This document shows, one piece after another, positions 7,574-14,026 of a stretch of 19,243 nt of DNA. The translations under genes and the position numbers were made by a program. The notes under the pieces are model-generated. The model did no database searches, had not been told where the DNA came from, and was given only the letters and a program-made list of their open reading frames with translations. This DNA comes from JAICND01 sp040905905 (GTDB lineage Bacteria > Actinomycetota > Acidimicrobiia > Spongiisociales > ZC4RG35), in the NCBI GenBank assembly GCA_040905905.1, contig JBBDQN010000049.1, positions 1 to 19,243 on the forward strand, read 5' to 3'. Each line of letters begins with the position of its first letter. The first letter of the stretch is position 1.

Positions 7574-7987
7574 CTAGGGCTCGTCGGCGTAAAGTCCAGG
7601 CACGTTGTCCTCAGCGCAGAATTGCGAGGAGGTGACGACGAACTTGCCCTCGATCTGACTTACCCCCATCTGGATTCTGCCCGCTTTGACGACGTAGCTC
7701 GAGTCATCCAGCTTCGTCACAATCAGTCCATCTGTGTCCGCGTTCCCTTTGGACTCGACCAATGCCAGGAACTTGACAACGGCATCCTCGGGGGTGTCTC
7801 CTGCGAGCAGGTGGAACTCGGGATGCTCGGGCGCTGTGAAGATGTGGTGGCCCACCACCTCACCGGAGCACGGGGCATTAATTGCTGCGAGAGCAAAGCT
7901 GACGCTTGTAACCACGGCGAACGTCAACGCCAAGGCAATCAGAATCCTGCGATTCACGGAGGTTGACAAACTAGCCGAGTGGGCCAT
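7574..7987 (-). CDS. Small membrane-anchored or secreted protein, unknown function
   Basis: I do not recognise a family for this 137-residue protein. Residues about 13-36 (RRILIALALTFAVVTSVSFALAA) form one hydrophobic segment after an Arg pair, fitting an uncleaved signal anchor or a signal peptide. The remaining ~100 residues would lie outside. They contain only two cysteines (C40 and one in SQFCAEDN), which could form a disulfide, and look like a small mixed alpha/beta domain (AVVKFLALVESKG...DGLIVTKLDDSSYVVKAGRIQMGVSQ in part). The ATG at 7987 has a good Shine-Dalgarno, AGGAG six to seven nt upstream, unlike most genes here. It is divergent from nucS with 23 bp between starts and sits 64 bp upstream of the ABC operon on the same strand, so it may be transcribed into it. 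Confidence 0.62.
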   Translation of the reverse strand: MAHSASLSTSVNRRILIALALTFAVVTSVSFALAAINAPCSGEVVGHHIFTAPEHPEFHLLAGDTPEDAVVKFLALVESKGNADTDGLIVTKLDDSSYVVKAGRIQMGVSQIEGKFVVTSSQFCAEDNVPGLYADEP

Positions 7988-7997
7988 TCGCGACTCC

Positions 7998-8003
7998 TAC
8001 CCT
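7998..8003 (+). promoter_or_regulatory. Candidate -10 box, leaderless nucS
   Basis: TACCCT ends 7 nt before the nucS ATG, the ideal spacing for transcription starting on the A of ATG. No Shine-Dalgarno is present. It lies in the 23-bp divergent gap. Confidence 0.45.
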
Positions 8004-8010
8004 CCCGTCG

Positions 8011-8670
8011 ATGCGGCTCGTGATCGCCCGTTGCTCGGTCATCTACGAGGGAAGGCTGTCCGCCCACCTCCCCGAGGCGGTTCGGCTGATCATGGTCAAG
8101 GCCGACGGCTGTGTCGCCATCCACTCCGACGGCGGCGCCTACAAGCCCCTGAACTGGATGAACGCTCCCAACACCCTGGCAGAGACCGCAGATCGGTGGG
8201 AAGTGGTCAGCCCCAAAGGGGAGCGACTGGTGATAAACCTGCACGAGGTGCTCTCCGACGACCACGTGGTTCTCGGTGTCGACCCGGGTCTGGTGAAAGA
8301 TGGCGTCGAGGCCCACCTTCAGGAGATGTTGGCCGACAAACCCTGGGTGTTGGAGGAGGGGCTCCGGCTCATGCGCCGCGAATATCCGACTGATCTCGGC
8401 CCGGTCGATCTGATGTGCACTGATCGCAGCGGGTCGTTGGTCGCGGTGGAGATCAAACGGCGGGGCGAGCTCGATTCGGTGGAACAACTCACCCGCTATC
8501 TCGATCGGCTCAATCTCGATCCCCGTATCCGCCCGGTGCGTGGAATCCTGGCGGCTCAGGCCATCACACCACAAGCGCGGCTCTTAGCAGAGGCACGACA
8601 GATCGACGCGGTCGAGGTTGACTACGACGGTTTGCGGGAGGCGGAGAGCACCGAACTGCGGCTGTTCTGA
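8011..8670 (+). CDS. nucS: Mismatch-specific endonuclease NucS/EndoMS
   Basis: The 219-residue length and whole-length pattern match actinobacterial NucS (EndoMS), which cuts both strands at G-T, G-G and T-T mismatches and provides post-replicative mismatch repair in organisms without MutS/MutL. The N-terminal DNA-binding/dimer domain (1-110) is followed by the RecB-like nuclease core, with active-site residues in PVDLMCTD (D133) and VAVEIKRRGELD (E147, K149), then EQLTRYL. The protein ends in ELRLF, which resembles a sliding-clamp-binding peptide; clamp stimulation is known for corynebacterial EndoMS. The ATG at 8011 is preceded by TACCCT with no leader. Its TGA overlaps the trmL ATG by one base (TGATG), giving a coupled two-gene unit. 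Identification is secure. Confidence 0.95.
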   Translation: MRLVIARCSVIYEGRLSAHLPEAVRLIMVKADGCVAIHSDGGAYKPLNWMNAPNTLAETADRWEVVSPKGERLVINLHEVLSDDHVVLGVDPGLVKDGVEAHLQEMLADKPWVLEEGLRLMRREYPTDLGPVDLMCTDRSGSLVAVEIKRRGELDSVEQLTRYLDRLNLDPRIRPVRGILAAQAITPQARLLAEARQIDAVEVDYDGLREAESTELRLF

Positions 8671-9125
8671 TGTTCGAGATTGTCCTGTATCGCCCGGAGA
8701 TCCCTCCCAACACCGGCAACTGCATGCGGTTGGCCGCCATCACGGGGTGCAGGCTCCACCTCATCGAGCCTCTTGGCTTTACCCTCGATGATGCGAAGCT
8801 GCGGCGAGCCGGGATGGACTATCGCGACCGAGCAGTGGTTGAGGTCCACCCTGATCTCGATGCCTGGCAACGGTCGGCTTGCCCAGGTCGGGTCTATGCC
8901 TTGGCCAAGGTTGGCACCACCCGTTATACGGATGTTGGGTTCGAGGCGGGCGACTCGTTTCTCTTTGGTCCGGAATCGGTCGGACTACCCCAGGAAGTGA
9001 TGGGCGCCAACTTCATAACCCAGAGTCTGACCATTCCGATGCGGGAGGGTCTTCGGAGTCTCAACCTGGCCAACGCGGTATCGGTCGTCGTCTACGAGGC
9101 CTGGCGTCAGCACGCCTTTCGCTAG
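8670..9125 (+). CDS. trmL: tRNA (cytidine/uridine-34 2'-O)-methyltransferase TrmL
   Basis: This 151-residue SPOUT methyltransferase consists of the catalytic domain alone, as in TrmL (YibK). It shows the three knot-forming motifs: PPNTGNCMRLA near the N-terminus (about 13-23), FLFGPESVGLP (about 97-107) and SLNLANAVSVVVYEAWRQ near the C-terminus. TrmL methylates the ribose 2'-OH of wobble nucleotide 34 in certain leucine tRNAs using S-adenosylmethionine. The gene is translationally coupled to nucS by a 1-nt overlap, though no shared pathway is known. It converges on the peptidase gene, and the stop codons share the palindrome CTAG, so the genes overlap by 4 nt (9122-9125). Actinobacterial substrates have not been read from this sequence. 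Confidence 0.92.
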   Translation: MFEIVLYRPEIPPNTGNCMRLAAITGCRLHLIEPLGFTLDDAKLRRAGMDYRDRAVVEVHPDLDAWQRSACPGRVYALAKVGTTRYTDVGFEAGDSFLFGPESVGLPQEVMGANFITQSLTIPMREGLRSLNLANAVSVVVYEAWRQHAFR

Positions 9126-10456
9126 TTGGCCAGCAACCTCAGAGCGATGGCCTCGGCCAGCACCGACTTCTCGAGGTCGTCGAGATCCTGGCTTTCGTTG
9201 GGACCGTGCACTGCCGAAGTGGGATCGCCGGCCCCAGTCAGGATCACCGGGGCTCCCGGCATCTGTTCTGAGAAGGCGGCCACGAAGGGGATCGATCCAC
9301 CCGCTCCGATCTCGACCGGCCCAACCCCCCAGGCCTCCTCCATGGCGGTCGCAAACGCCTGGTAGGCGGGGCCCTCGCTGGTCAGGGAAAAGGCGTCCCC
9401 ATATCCCTCGTTTTCGATCGTTAGCTGGGCTCCCCACGGAGCATTGGCTTGCAGGTGATCGCGCAGGGCCGCCACCGCCGCCTGACCATCCTGGCCCGGG
9501 GCGATCCGCATGCTGACCTTGGCGCGGGCTACCGGGACCAATTGGTTGATCGCCTCTGAGATGGAAGGTGCGTCGATGGCAAGGATGGAGATGGCCGGTT
9601 TTGACCAAAGACGGCTGGTCCAGCCTCCTTCTCCGATCGGCCGTAGACCCGGCACGGTTTTCATCTGTCGGCGCAGTTCTTCCTCGGTGAGGTCGAGAGG
9701 ATTTGTCTCGAACTGGACCAACCCCGGGACCGCAACGTTGCCCTGGTCGTCATGCAAGGTCGCCAGCAGACGACAGAGGGCGGTGAGAGCGTCGGGGAAG
9801 GTGCCTCCGAATTGGCCCGAGTGGACGGCCGACGCAAGCGTCCTCACCTCGACGATGCATGCGGTCAGTCCCCGTAGCGAGGTGGTGAGCGCAGGCTGCC
9901 CCACTCGCCAGTTCCCGGCATCGGCGATGACGATGACGTCGGCCGCCAACAAGTCGGCGTATTTCACGAGGAAGTCGCCGAGGTGTTGGGAGCCAACCTC
10001 CTCTTCTCCCTCGACGAACACCTTGATCCCTACGGGGGGCTTTCCGGCGAACGCCTTGAGGACTCCCAGATGCATGACCACACCGGATTTGTCGTCGGAG
10101 GCCCCCCGACCGAAGAGCCGGCCGTCCCTTTCAAACGGTTCGAATGGGCCGGTTTCCCAGTGTTCGCTCGGTCCCGGTGGCTGCACGTCATGGTGGGCAT
10201 AAAGAAGCACGGTTGGAGATCCGATTGGTCCCGGGGCCTGGCCAAACACGGCAGGGTGGGCGCCTTCCAGTTCGAGCAGTTGCACATCGCTCGCTCCCAC
10301 CCCCTTCAACAAACCCGCCACCTTTTCGGCCGACTGACGGACCGGGTAGGGGTCATATGAGGAGGCGCTTACCGATGGAACCCGCACCAAGTCGGCCAGG
10401 ATCGAGATCAACTCAGGACGGAGCGCATTTACCGCGGTTTTGAGATCTTCGTGCAT
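9122..10456 (-). CDS. M20-family metallopeptidase (dipeptidase)
   Basis: From the ATG at 10456 the protein has 444 residues, the normal size of M20 di-zinc dipeptidases of the CNDP/DUG1 type. Metal and catalytic residues are visible: H88-x-D90 in YAHHDVQPPG, the Asp pair in GRGASDDKSG (about 121), Glu residues in VEGEEEVGSQ (about 150-152), Asp in VIADAGN, and the C-terminal His in SAVHGPNES. The dimerisation-domain histidine is in SAVHSGQFGG. It should hydrolyse dipeptides or related amides in the cytosol; there is no signal peptide. The frame stays open 39 codons further upstream, but that would run across the divergent acyl-CoA dehydrogenase promoter, and the ATG at 10456 has TACCCT exactly 7 nt upstream. 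The 3' end overlaps trmL by 4 nt. Confidence 0.91.
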   Translation of the reverse strand: MHEDLKTAVNALRPELISILADLVRVPSVSASSYDPYPVRQSAEKVAGLLKGVGASDVQLLELEGAHPAVFGQAPGPIGSPTVLLYAHHDVQPPGPSEHWETGPFEPFERDGRLFGRGASDDKSGVVMHLGVLKAFAGKPPVGIKVFVEGEEEVGSQHLGDFLVKYADLLAADVIVIADAGNWRVGQPALTTSLRGLTACIVEVRTLASAVHSGQFGGTFPDALTALCRLLATLHDDQGNVAVPGLVQFETNPLDLTEEELRRQMKTVPGLRPIGEGGWTSRLWSKPAISILAIDAPSISEAINQLVPVARAKVSMRIAPGQDGQAAVAALRDHLQANAPWGAQLTIENEGYGDAFSLTSEGPAYQAFATAMEEAWGVGPVEIGAGGSIPFVAAFSEQMPGAPVILTGAGDPTSAVHGPNESQDLDDLEKSVLAEAIALRLLAN

Positions 10457-10463
10457 TTGGTGG

Positions 10464-10469
10464 AGGGTA
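10464..10469 (-). promoter_or_regulatory. Candidate -10 box, leaderless M20 peptidase
   Basis: On the minus strand TACCCT ends 7 nt before the ATG at 10456, the same hexamer and spacing as at nucS. It sits back-to-back with the acyl-CoA dehydrogenase promoter in a 62-bp gap. Confidence 0.45.
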
Positions 10470-10506
10470 GGGATCGAGCGACGACCACGATCCAATGCCA
10501 GGGGAG

Positions 10507-10512
10507 TACCGT
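10507..10512 (+). promoter_or_regulatory. Candidate -10 box, leaderless acyl-CoA dehydrogenase
   Basis: TACCGT ends 6 nt before the ATG at 10519. This supports the downstream ATG over the in-frame ATG at 10495, which would lie upstream of this box. Confidence 0.4.
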
Positions 10513-10518
10513 CGGGTG

Positions 10519-11763
10519 ATGGACTTCGCATTCTCTCCCCGGGTCGAAGAACTTCGCGCTCGCTTGTTGGCATTCATGCACGAAGCCGTGCTGCCGGCCG
10601 AGCCGGTCTATGAGGAGCAGATGCAAGCCTCAGGCGACCCCCATCACCATCCCCAAATAGTCGAAGATCTCAAGAAAGAGGCTCGAAGTCGGGGTCTCTG
10701 GAACCTGTTCCTTCCACACCACGAGGAAGGGGGAAACCTCTCGGTGCTTGAGTATGCCCCACTGGCGGAGATCACCGGGTGGAGCCCGCGGCTGGCGCCC
10801 GAGACCCTCAATTGTTCGGCGCCCGATACCGGCAACATGGAGATCCTCCACATGTTCGGCACTCCCGAACAGAAGGAGAGATGGCTGGCCCCTTTGCTTG
10901 AAGGCGAGATCAGGTCGTGTTTTTCGATGACCGAACCCGATGTTGCCTCTTCCGACGCCACCAACATCCGGACCCGGATCAAACGAGAGGGCGACGAATA
11001 CGTCATCTCCGGACGCAAGTGGTTTTCCTCCGGCGCCGCTTCGGCCCGATGCAAAATCGGGATCGTGATGGGGGTGACGAATCCCGAAGCCGACGCACAC
11101 CGACGCCAGAGCATGGTTTTGGTGCCCTTCGATGCTCCGGGCGTCACCGTGGAGAGACAGCCCAAGGTTTTTGGCTACCAGGACCGCGGTGGTCATCCGG
11201 TGGTCCATTACGACGGGGTCCGGGTGCCGGCGTCCAACTTGCTTGGTGAAGAAGGCGGCGGTTTTGCCATCGCCCAGGCGCGACTGGGACCCGGTCGCAT
11301 CCACCATTGCATGCGGGCGATCGGTGCGGCCGAACGTTGTTTCGAGCTCATGTGCCAACGGGCCAAGGCCCGCACCACTTTCGGGAAGCCACTGTCCGAT
11401 CAGGGCGTCATCCAGGAGTGGATCGCCGACTCGCGGATCAAGATCGAACAGGCTCGCTTGTTGGTGCTGAAGACTGCCTGGCTGATCGACAACCAGGGCA
11501 CCAAAGGGGCCCGGGTCGAAATCGCCGCTATCAAAGTGGTCGCTCCCGAGGTTCTGACTTATGTGGCCGACCGGGCCATGCAAGTTTTCGGCGCTGCCGG
11601 GTTCACTGAGGACTTTCCCATCGCCGAGTTGTGGTCGATGGGACGCTGGCTTCAGATAGCCGACGGCCCGGACGAGGTCCACCGTCGCTCGGTGGCCAGA
11701 GCCGAGCTCGGTCGGTTTGAGCCGGGGGCCGTGCCCCCGCCCTATCCGGCCGCGACCGAATAA
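10519..11763 (+). CDS. Acyl-CoA dehydrogenase
   Basis: This 414-residue flavoprotein is of the acyl-CoA dehydrogenase superfamily and performs alpha,beta-dehydrogenation of an acyl-CoA thioester, passing electrons to ETF. The helical N-terminal domain (about 1-130) is followed by the FAD/substrate signature CFSMTEPDVASSDATNI and the middle beta-domain (YVISGRKWFSSGA). The C-terminal helical bundle carries ARTTFGKPLSDQGVIQEWIADS, and the end carries QVFGAAGFTEDFPIAELWSMGR. The start MDFAFSP and the TEPDVASSDATNI form resemble the ACAD10/11-like group, which acts on long or hydroxylated acyl chains, but the chain-length preference is inference. An ATG eight codons upstream is in frame; I prefer 10519 because it matches family N-termini and the -10 spacing. 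It is divergent from the M20 gene. Its 3' end overlaps the convergent histidine kinase gene by 22 nt. Confidence 0.92.
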   Translation: MDFAFSPRVEELRARLLAFMHEAVLPAEPVYEEQMQASGDPHHHPQIVEDLKKEARSRGLWNLFLPHHEEGGNLSVLEYAPLAEITGWSPRLAPETLNCSAPDTGNMEILHMFGTPEQKERWLAPLLEGEIRSCFSMTEPDVASSDATNIRTRIKREGDEYVISGRKWFSSGAASARCKIGIVMGVTNPEADAHRRQSMVLVPFDAPGVTVERQPKVFGYQDRGGHPVVHYDGVRVPASNLLGEEGGGFAIAQARLGPGRIHHCMRAIGAAERCFELMCQRAKARTTFGKPLSDQGVIQEWIADSRIKIEQARLLVLKTAWLIDNQGTKGARVEIAAIKVVAPEVLTYVADRAMQVFGAAGFTEDFPIAELWSMGRWLQIADGPDEVHRRSVARAELGRFEPGAVPPPYPAATE

Positions 11764-11780
11764 CTATTCGCGCTATTCGG
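11724..11780. terminator. Pair of hairpins at the convergent gene overlap
   Basis: GGGGGC-CGT-GCCCCC (11724-11738) is a perfect 6-bp stem with a 3-nt loop inside the 3' end of the acyl-CoA dehydrogenase gene. CCGAATA (11756-11762) and TATTCGG (11774-11780) form a 7-bp stem across its stop codon. Either could stop transcription between the convergent genes. No T-tract is present, so the terminator role is tentative. Confidence 0.3.
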
Positions 11781-13076
11781 AGAAGACACGACCAGCGGGA
11801 TGATGAATTCGAAGACTGTCGTATTGCCTTCCCGTCGATACTCGACCTGCGAACCCAGACCCTTAGCCAGGGTTTGGGCGACGAACAGACCCAGCCCGAG
11901 GCTGCCGGTGACCGTCGCCTCGCGACCTGAATAGATGAAGCCGGAGAAGGCCTTGTCGACCTCATCTGGCGCGATGCCGGGGCCGTGATCCACCACCTGG
12001 AGCACGTATCCGTCATCCCTAACAAATCCCCGAAGTTCAACCGGTCCTCGGCCATGGGTGTACGCGTTGTCTATGAGGTTGCGGAGCAGCTGTCTGATCC
12101 GCGACTGATCCGTAAGCACTAATTGGTCCGCCACTCCGACGTTCAGTCGCTGACCAGTCCTGACAGTCGCATCAACTAGGGCCCTGATGGGCTCGGTTAT
12201 CCGGGTGGGGATTAGAAGGAAAGACAGCGAGCCGGCATCGTTTCGGGACGTGACCAGGAAGTCGTCGATCATGCGACCCAGACTTTGTGACTCTTGGTAA
12301 ATCGCTCCCATCATCTCGATCACCAGTTCGGGCTGGAGCTGACCGCTTTTAGCCTGGTCGAGAACGGCCGAGGAGAAACCCTGAATGCCGGTGAGCGGAG
12401 TGCGAAGCTGATGACTGAGGCCGGCGATGAGTTCGTCCTTGGCGCGGCCGAGGTCGTAAGTGCGCTGTAGCTCTGCTTGCAGCCGCTCATGCTCCAGACG
12501 CCGCCGAGCAGAGCGACGATACGACCATAGAACGAGCGCCGGAGCGATCAGCGCGGCGGAGAACGAGGACAGTCGAGCAGCCCTACCCGCCTCATCGTGC
12601 TCGGCCTCGATCGAGGCCCGCAACTCGGCACTTGCTGCCTCGAGGCGTGACGAGATTCGATTGAGGGCGGGCCCGGCAGTCCGTACTGCCACCTCCGTGG
12701 CAGCTACCGGATCTTCCGCTTCCAGCGACTGATCCATCTGATCGGTTGATTGTCGGAGTACCGCGATATCGGCGGCGAGTTCCGATGCAAGGGGCGCTTC
12801 GGCGGCGATCCGGTCGAGAGCGTCGTGGGCACCGGTGACGGCGGCTTCAACGGTTTCCCGATCACTGGAGGCGGTGGCAGCTACCGCTATCGCGAGGTTG
12901 GCCCGGTAGAGGGCTGCATCAGTAGCCGCACCTTCGAGGGCCTGCACCTCTATTAGATCTGTGCTTACCCGTGAGGATTGGTCAGCCACGGCAAATGCAA
13001 CGGCAGCGCCGAGCAGGGTCAGGAAGGCCACCATGCCCGCCGCGTTCTCCACTTTGGTCCGGAATGAAGAAGACAT
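11742..13076 (-). CDS. Sensor histidine kinase, orphan
   Basis: The 444-residue membrane kinase has a first transmembrane helix at about 13-33 and an extracytoplasmic sensor region at about 34-168. The sensor is rich in Ala and Glu and predicted helical, with no PAS or Cache signature I can see. A second helix (about 169-187) is followed by a short linker and the kinase core. The H-box is AGLSHQLRTPLTG with phospho-acceptor H222, the N-box NLIDNAYTHG (N337), G1 VVDHGPGIA and G2 GSLGLGLFVA. No response regulator gene is adjacent, so it is an orphan in this window. It is divergent from the PVTDPLL-repeat surface protein, which could be a target or sensing partner (inference). The ATG at 13076 directly follows a six-codon mini-ORF. 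The gene overlaps the convergent acyl-CoA dehydrogenase gene by 22 nt. Confidence 0.9.
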   Translation of the reverse strand: MSSSFRTKVENAAGMVAFLTLLGAAVAFAVADQSSRVSTDLIEVQALEGAATDAALYRANLAIAVAATASSDRETVEAAVTGAHDALDRIAAEAPLASELAADIAVLRQSTDQMDQSLEAEDPVAATEVAVRTAGPALNRISSRLEAASAELRASIEAEHDEAGRAARLSSFSAALIAPALVLWSYRRSARRRLEHERLQAELQRTYDLGRAKDELIAGLSHQLRTPLTGIQGFSSAVLDQAKSGQLQPELVIEMMGAIYQESQSLGRMIDDFLVTSRNDAGSLSFLLIPTRITEPIRALVDATVRTGQRLNVGVADQLVLTDQSRIRQLLRNLIDNAYTHGRGPVELRGFVRDDGYVLQVVDHGPGIAPDEVDKAFSGFIYSGREATVTGSLGLGLFVAQTLAKGLGSQVEYRREGNTTVFEFIIPLVVSSPNSANSYSVAAG

Positions 13077-13097
13077 CTATGCCCTATCGGCGGGCAT
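13077..13097 (-). other. Possible six-codon leader mini-ORF before the histidine kinase
   Basis: On the minus strand ATG at 13097 encodes M-P-A-D-R-A and then TAG, and the kinase ATG follows with no gap (TAGATG). A TAAAGC hexamer (13106-13111) ends 8 nt before the mini-ORF ATG, the same spacing as at the leaderless genes in this window, although its last base is C and not T. It could be a translated leader coupling into the kinase, or chance. Confidence 0.25.
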
Positions 13098-13151
13098 TCC
13101 TGCAGGCTTTAAAGGGCTTGAGAAGACGCCGGGATCTGCCGATAAGTTCTC

Positions 13152-13991
13152 ATGTCCAGGGCAAGGGCGGTGGTGGTGGCGCTCATTCTGTTGCTACTCG
13201 CGGCCGCCCCGGAGGGCGCCGCTGCGCTATCGCTAGGCGGATTGCTCGACCCTGTACTTGAACCCCTCGAGCCGGTAACTGAAGCCGCGGGTGACCTGTT
13301 GGCGCCCATCACCGAGCCGACGGGGCAACTCGTCGACCCGCTCGTTGGTCCAGTCGTCGAGCTTCTGGAACCCGTGACCGACCCTCTTCTCGAACCGGTG
13401 GAGGACCTGCTTGCTCCGGTGACCGACCCTCTTCTCGATCCGGTGGAGGAAACGCTCGCTCCTGTGACCGACCCCTTGCTCGAACCGGTGGAGGAAGCGC
13501 TCGCTCCCGTTACCGACCCCTTGCTCGGTCCGGTAGAGGAGGTAGTTGACCCCATCACCGACCCGGTTGACGAGGTGGTAGACCCACTCATAAACCCTGA
13601 CCCCCAGCCGGAAGGCGGAAACCCTCCGGGCTCGTCTGATCCGGCAATTGACGGTGGGTCTGTCATAAGCGTGCCTTCTCTGGGGTCTTTCGAGAGCCAG
13701 CCCACGTCGGCGGCGGTCAGCTTCGTCTCGTCCGCAATCTCACTGCTGCCGCCACGTTCTGGCGGGGTCGTTGTGTCCCCTTCTGTGGCCCAATCGCTTC
13801 TATCACAGATCCTCGACTGGTTGAGTGGGTTTGACGCTGGTTCGTTCCTAGCGGCTCCGTTCCTTGGTCTACGAGTGTTGTTGCGAGCGCTTGCCTCGGC
13901 CGGGCAGGGATTGTTGATACCCGGAATGATGCTGGTGGTGCTGGCGCTCATGGCGCGCGATCGTCGGATTTTGGGAACTAAAACGCCTTGA
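13152..13991 (+). CDS. Secreted, C-terminally anchored PVTDPLL-repeat protein
   Basis: I do not recognise a named family for this 279-residue protein. It begins with a signal peptide: R3/R5, hydrophobic core VVVALILLLLAAA, probable cleavage after the alanines near 23-25. Residues about 33-148 are an acidic Pro/Val/Leu region with four clear 15-residue repeats (73-132) of the type APVTDPLLxPVEExL, plus degenerate copies on both sides. A Gly/Pro/Ser-rich spacer (about 149-170) follows, then a Ser/Val-rich segment. A hydrophobic C-terminal helix (about 252-267, GLLIPGMMLVVLALMA) is closed by ARDRR. The layout resembles a surface stalk: export signal, extended repeats, membrane anchor and basic cytoplasmic tail. 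No LPXTG sortase motif precedes the anchor. It is divergent from the histidine kinase (75-bp gap) and 35 bp upstream of whiB. Start by signal-peptide logic; no good Shine-Dalgarno. Confidence 0.72.
   Translation: MSRARAVVVALILLLLAAAPEGAAALSLGGLLDPVLEPLEPVTEAAGDLLAPITEPTGQLVDPLVGPVVELLEPVTDPLLEPVEDLLAPVTDPLLDPVEETLAPVTDPLLEPVEEALAPVTDPLLGPVEEVVDPITDPVDEVVDPLINPDPQPEGGNPPGSSDPAIDGGSVISVPSLGSFESQPTSAAVSFVSSAISLLPPRSGGVVVSPSVAQSLLSQILDWLSGFDAGSFLAAPFLGLRVLLRALASAGQGLLIPGMMLVVLALMARDRRILGTKTP
13368..13547 (+). repeat. Four in-frame 45-bp tandem repeats
   Basis: Each 45-bp unit encodes a 15-residue block: EPVTDPLLEPVEDLL, APVTDPLLDPVEETL, APVTDPLLEPVEEAL and APVTDPLLGPVEEVV. Units are similar but not identical at the DNA level, with most changes at third positions (for example accgacccttctc versus accgaccccttgctc forms), so the array is old and under protein-level selection and not a fresh slippage product. 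Unit length is a multiple of three, so copy changes keep frame. Confidence 0.85.
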
Positions 13992-14000
13992 CGGGCGTTT
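13981..14000 (+). terminator. Hairpin over the repeat-protein stop codon
   Basis: AAACGCC and GGCGTTT form a 7-bp stem around TTGACG, which contains the TGA stop. T-containing sequence follows (TTTAAGTATTT). It could act as a weak terminator or attenuator between the repeat-protein gene and whiB. Confidence 0.4.
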
Positions 14001-14026
14001 AAGTATTTCCCCACAATCGTTAAGAA

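Noticed and set aside
7963..7968. Perfect TTGACA as a -35 element for nucS
   Set aside because: It is 29 nt from the TACCCT box, far beyond normal spacing, and no other good -10 lies 16-18 nt downstream, so it is probably chance within the coding sequence.
10457..10573. 39-codon N-terminal extension of the M20 peptidase
   Set aside because: It would cross the divergent promoter and the start of the acyl-CoA dehydrogenase gene. ATG at 10456 has the -10 box at the right spacing.
10630..11682. 350-codon minus-strand open frame
   Set aside because: It is fully antisense to the acyl-CoA dehydrogenase gene, which matches its family from end to end.
13368..13547. CRISPR array or mobile repeat
   Set aside because: The 45-bp units are contiguous without spacers, in frame and coding, so they are a protein repeat.
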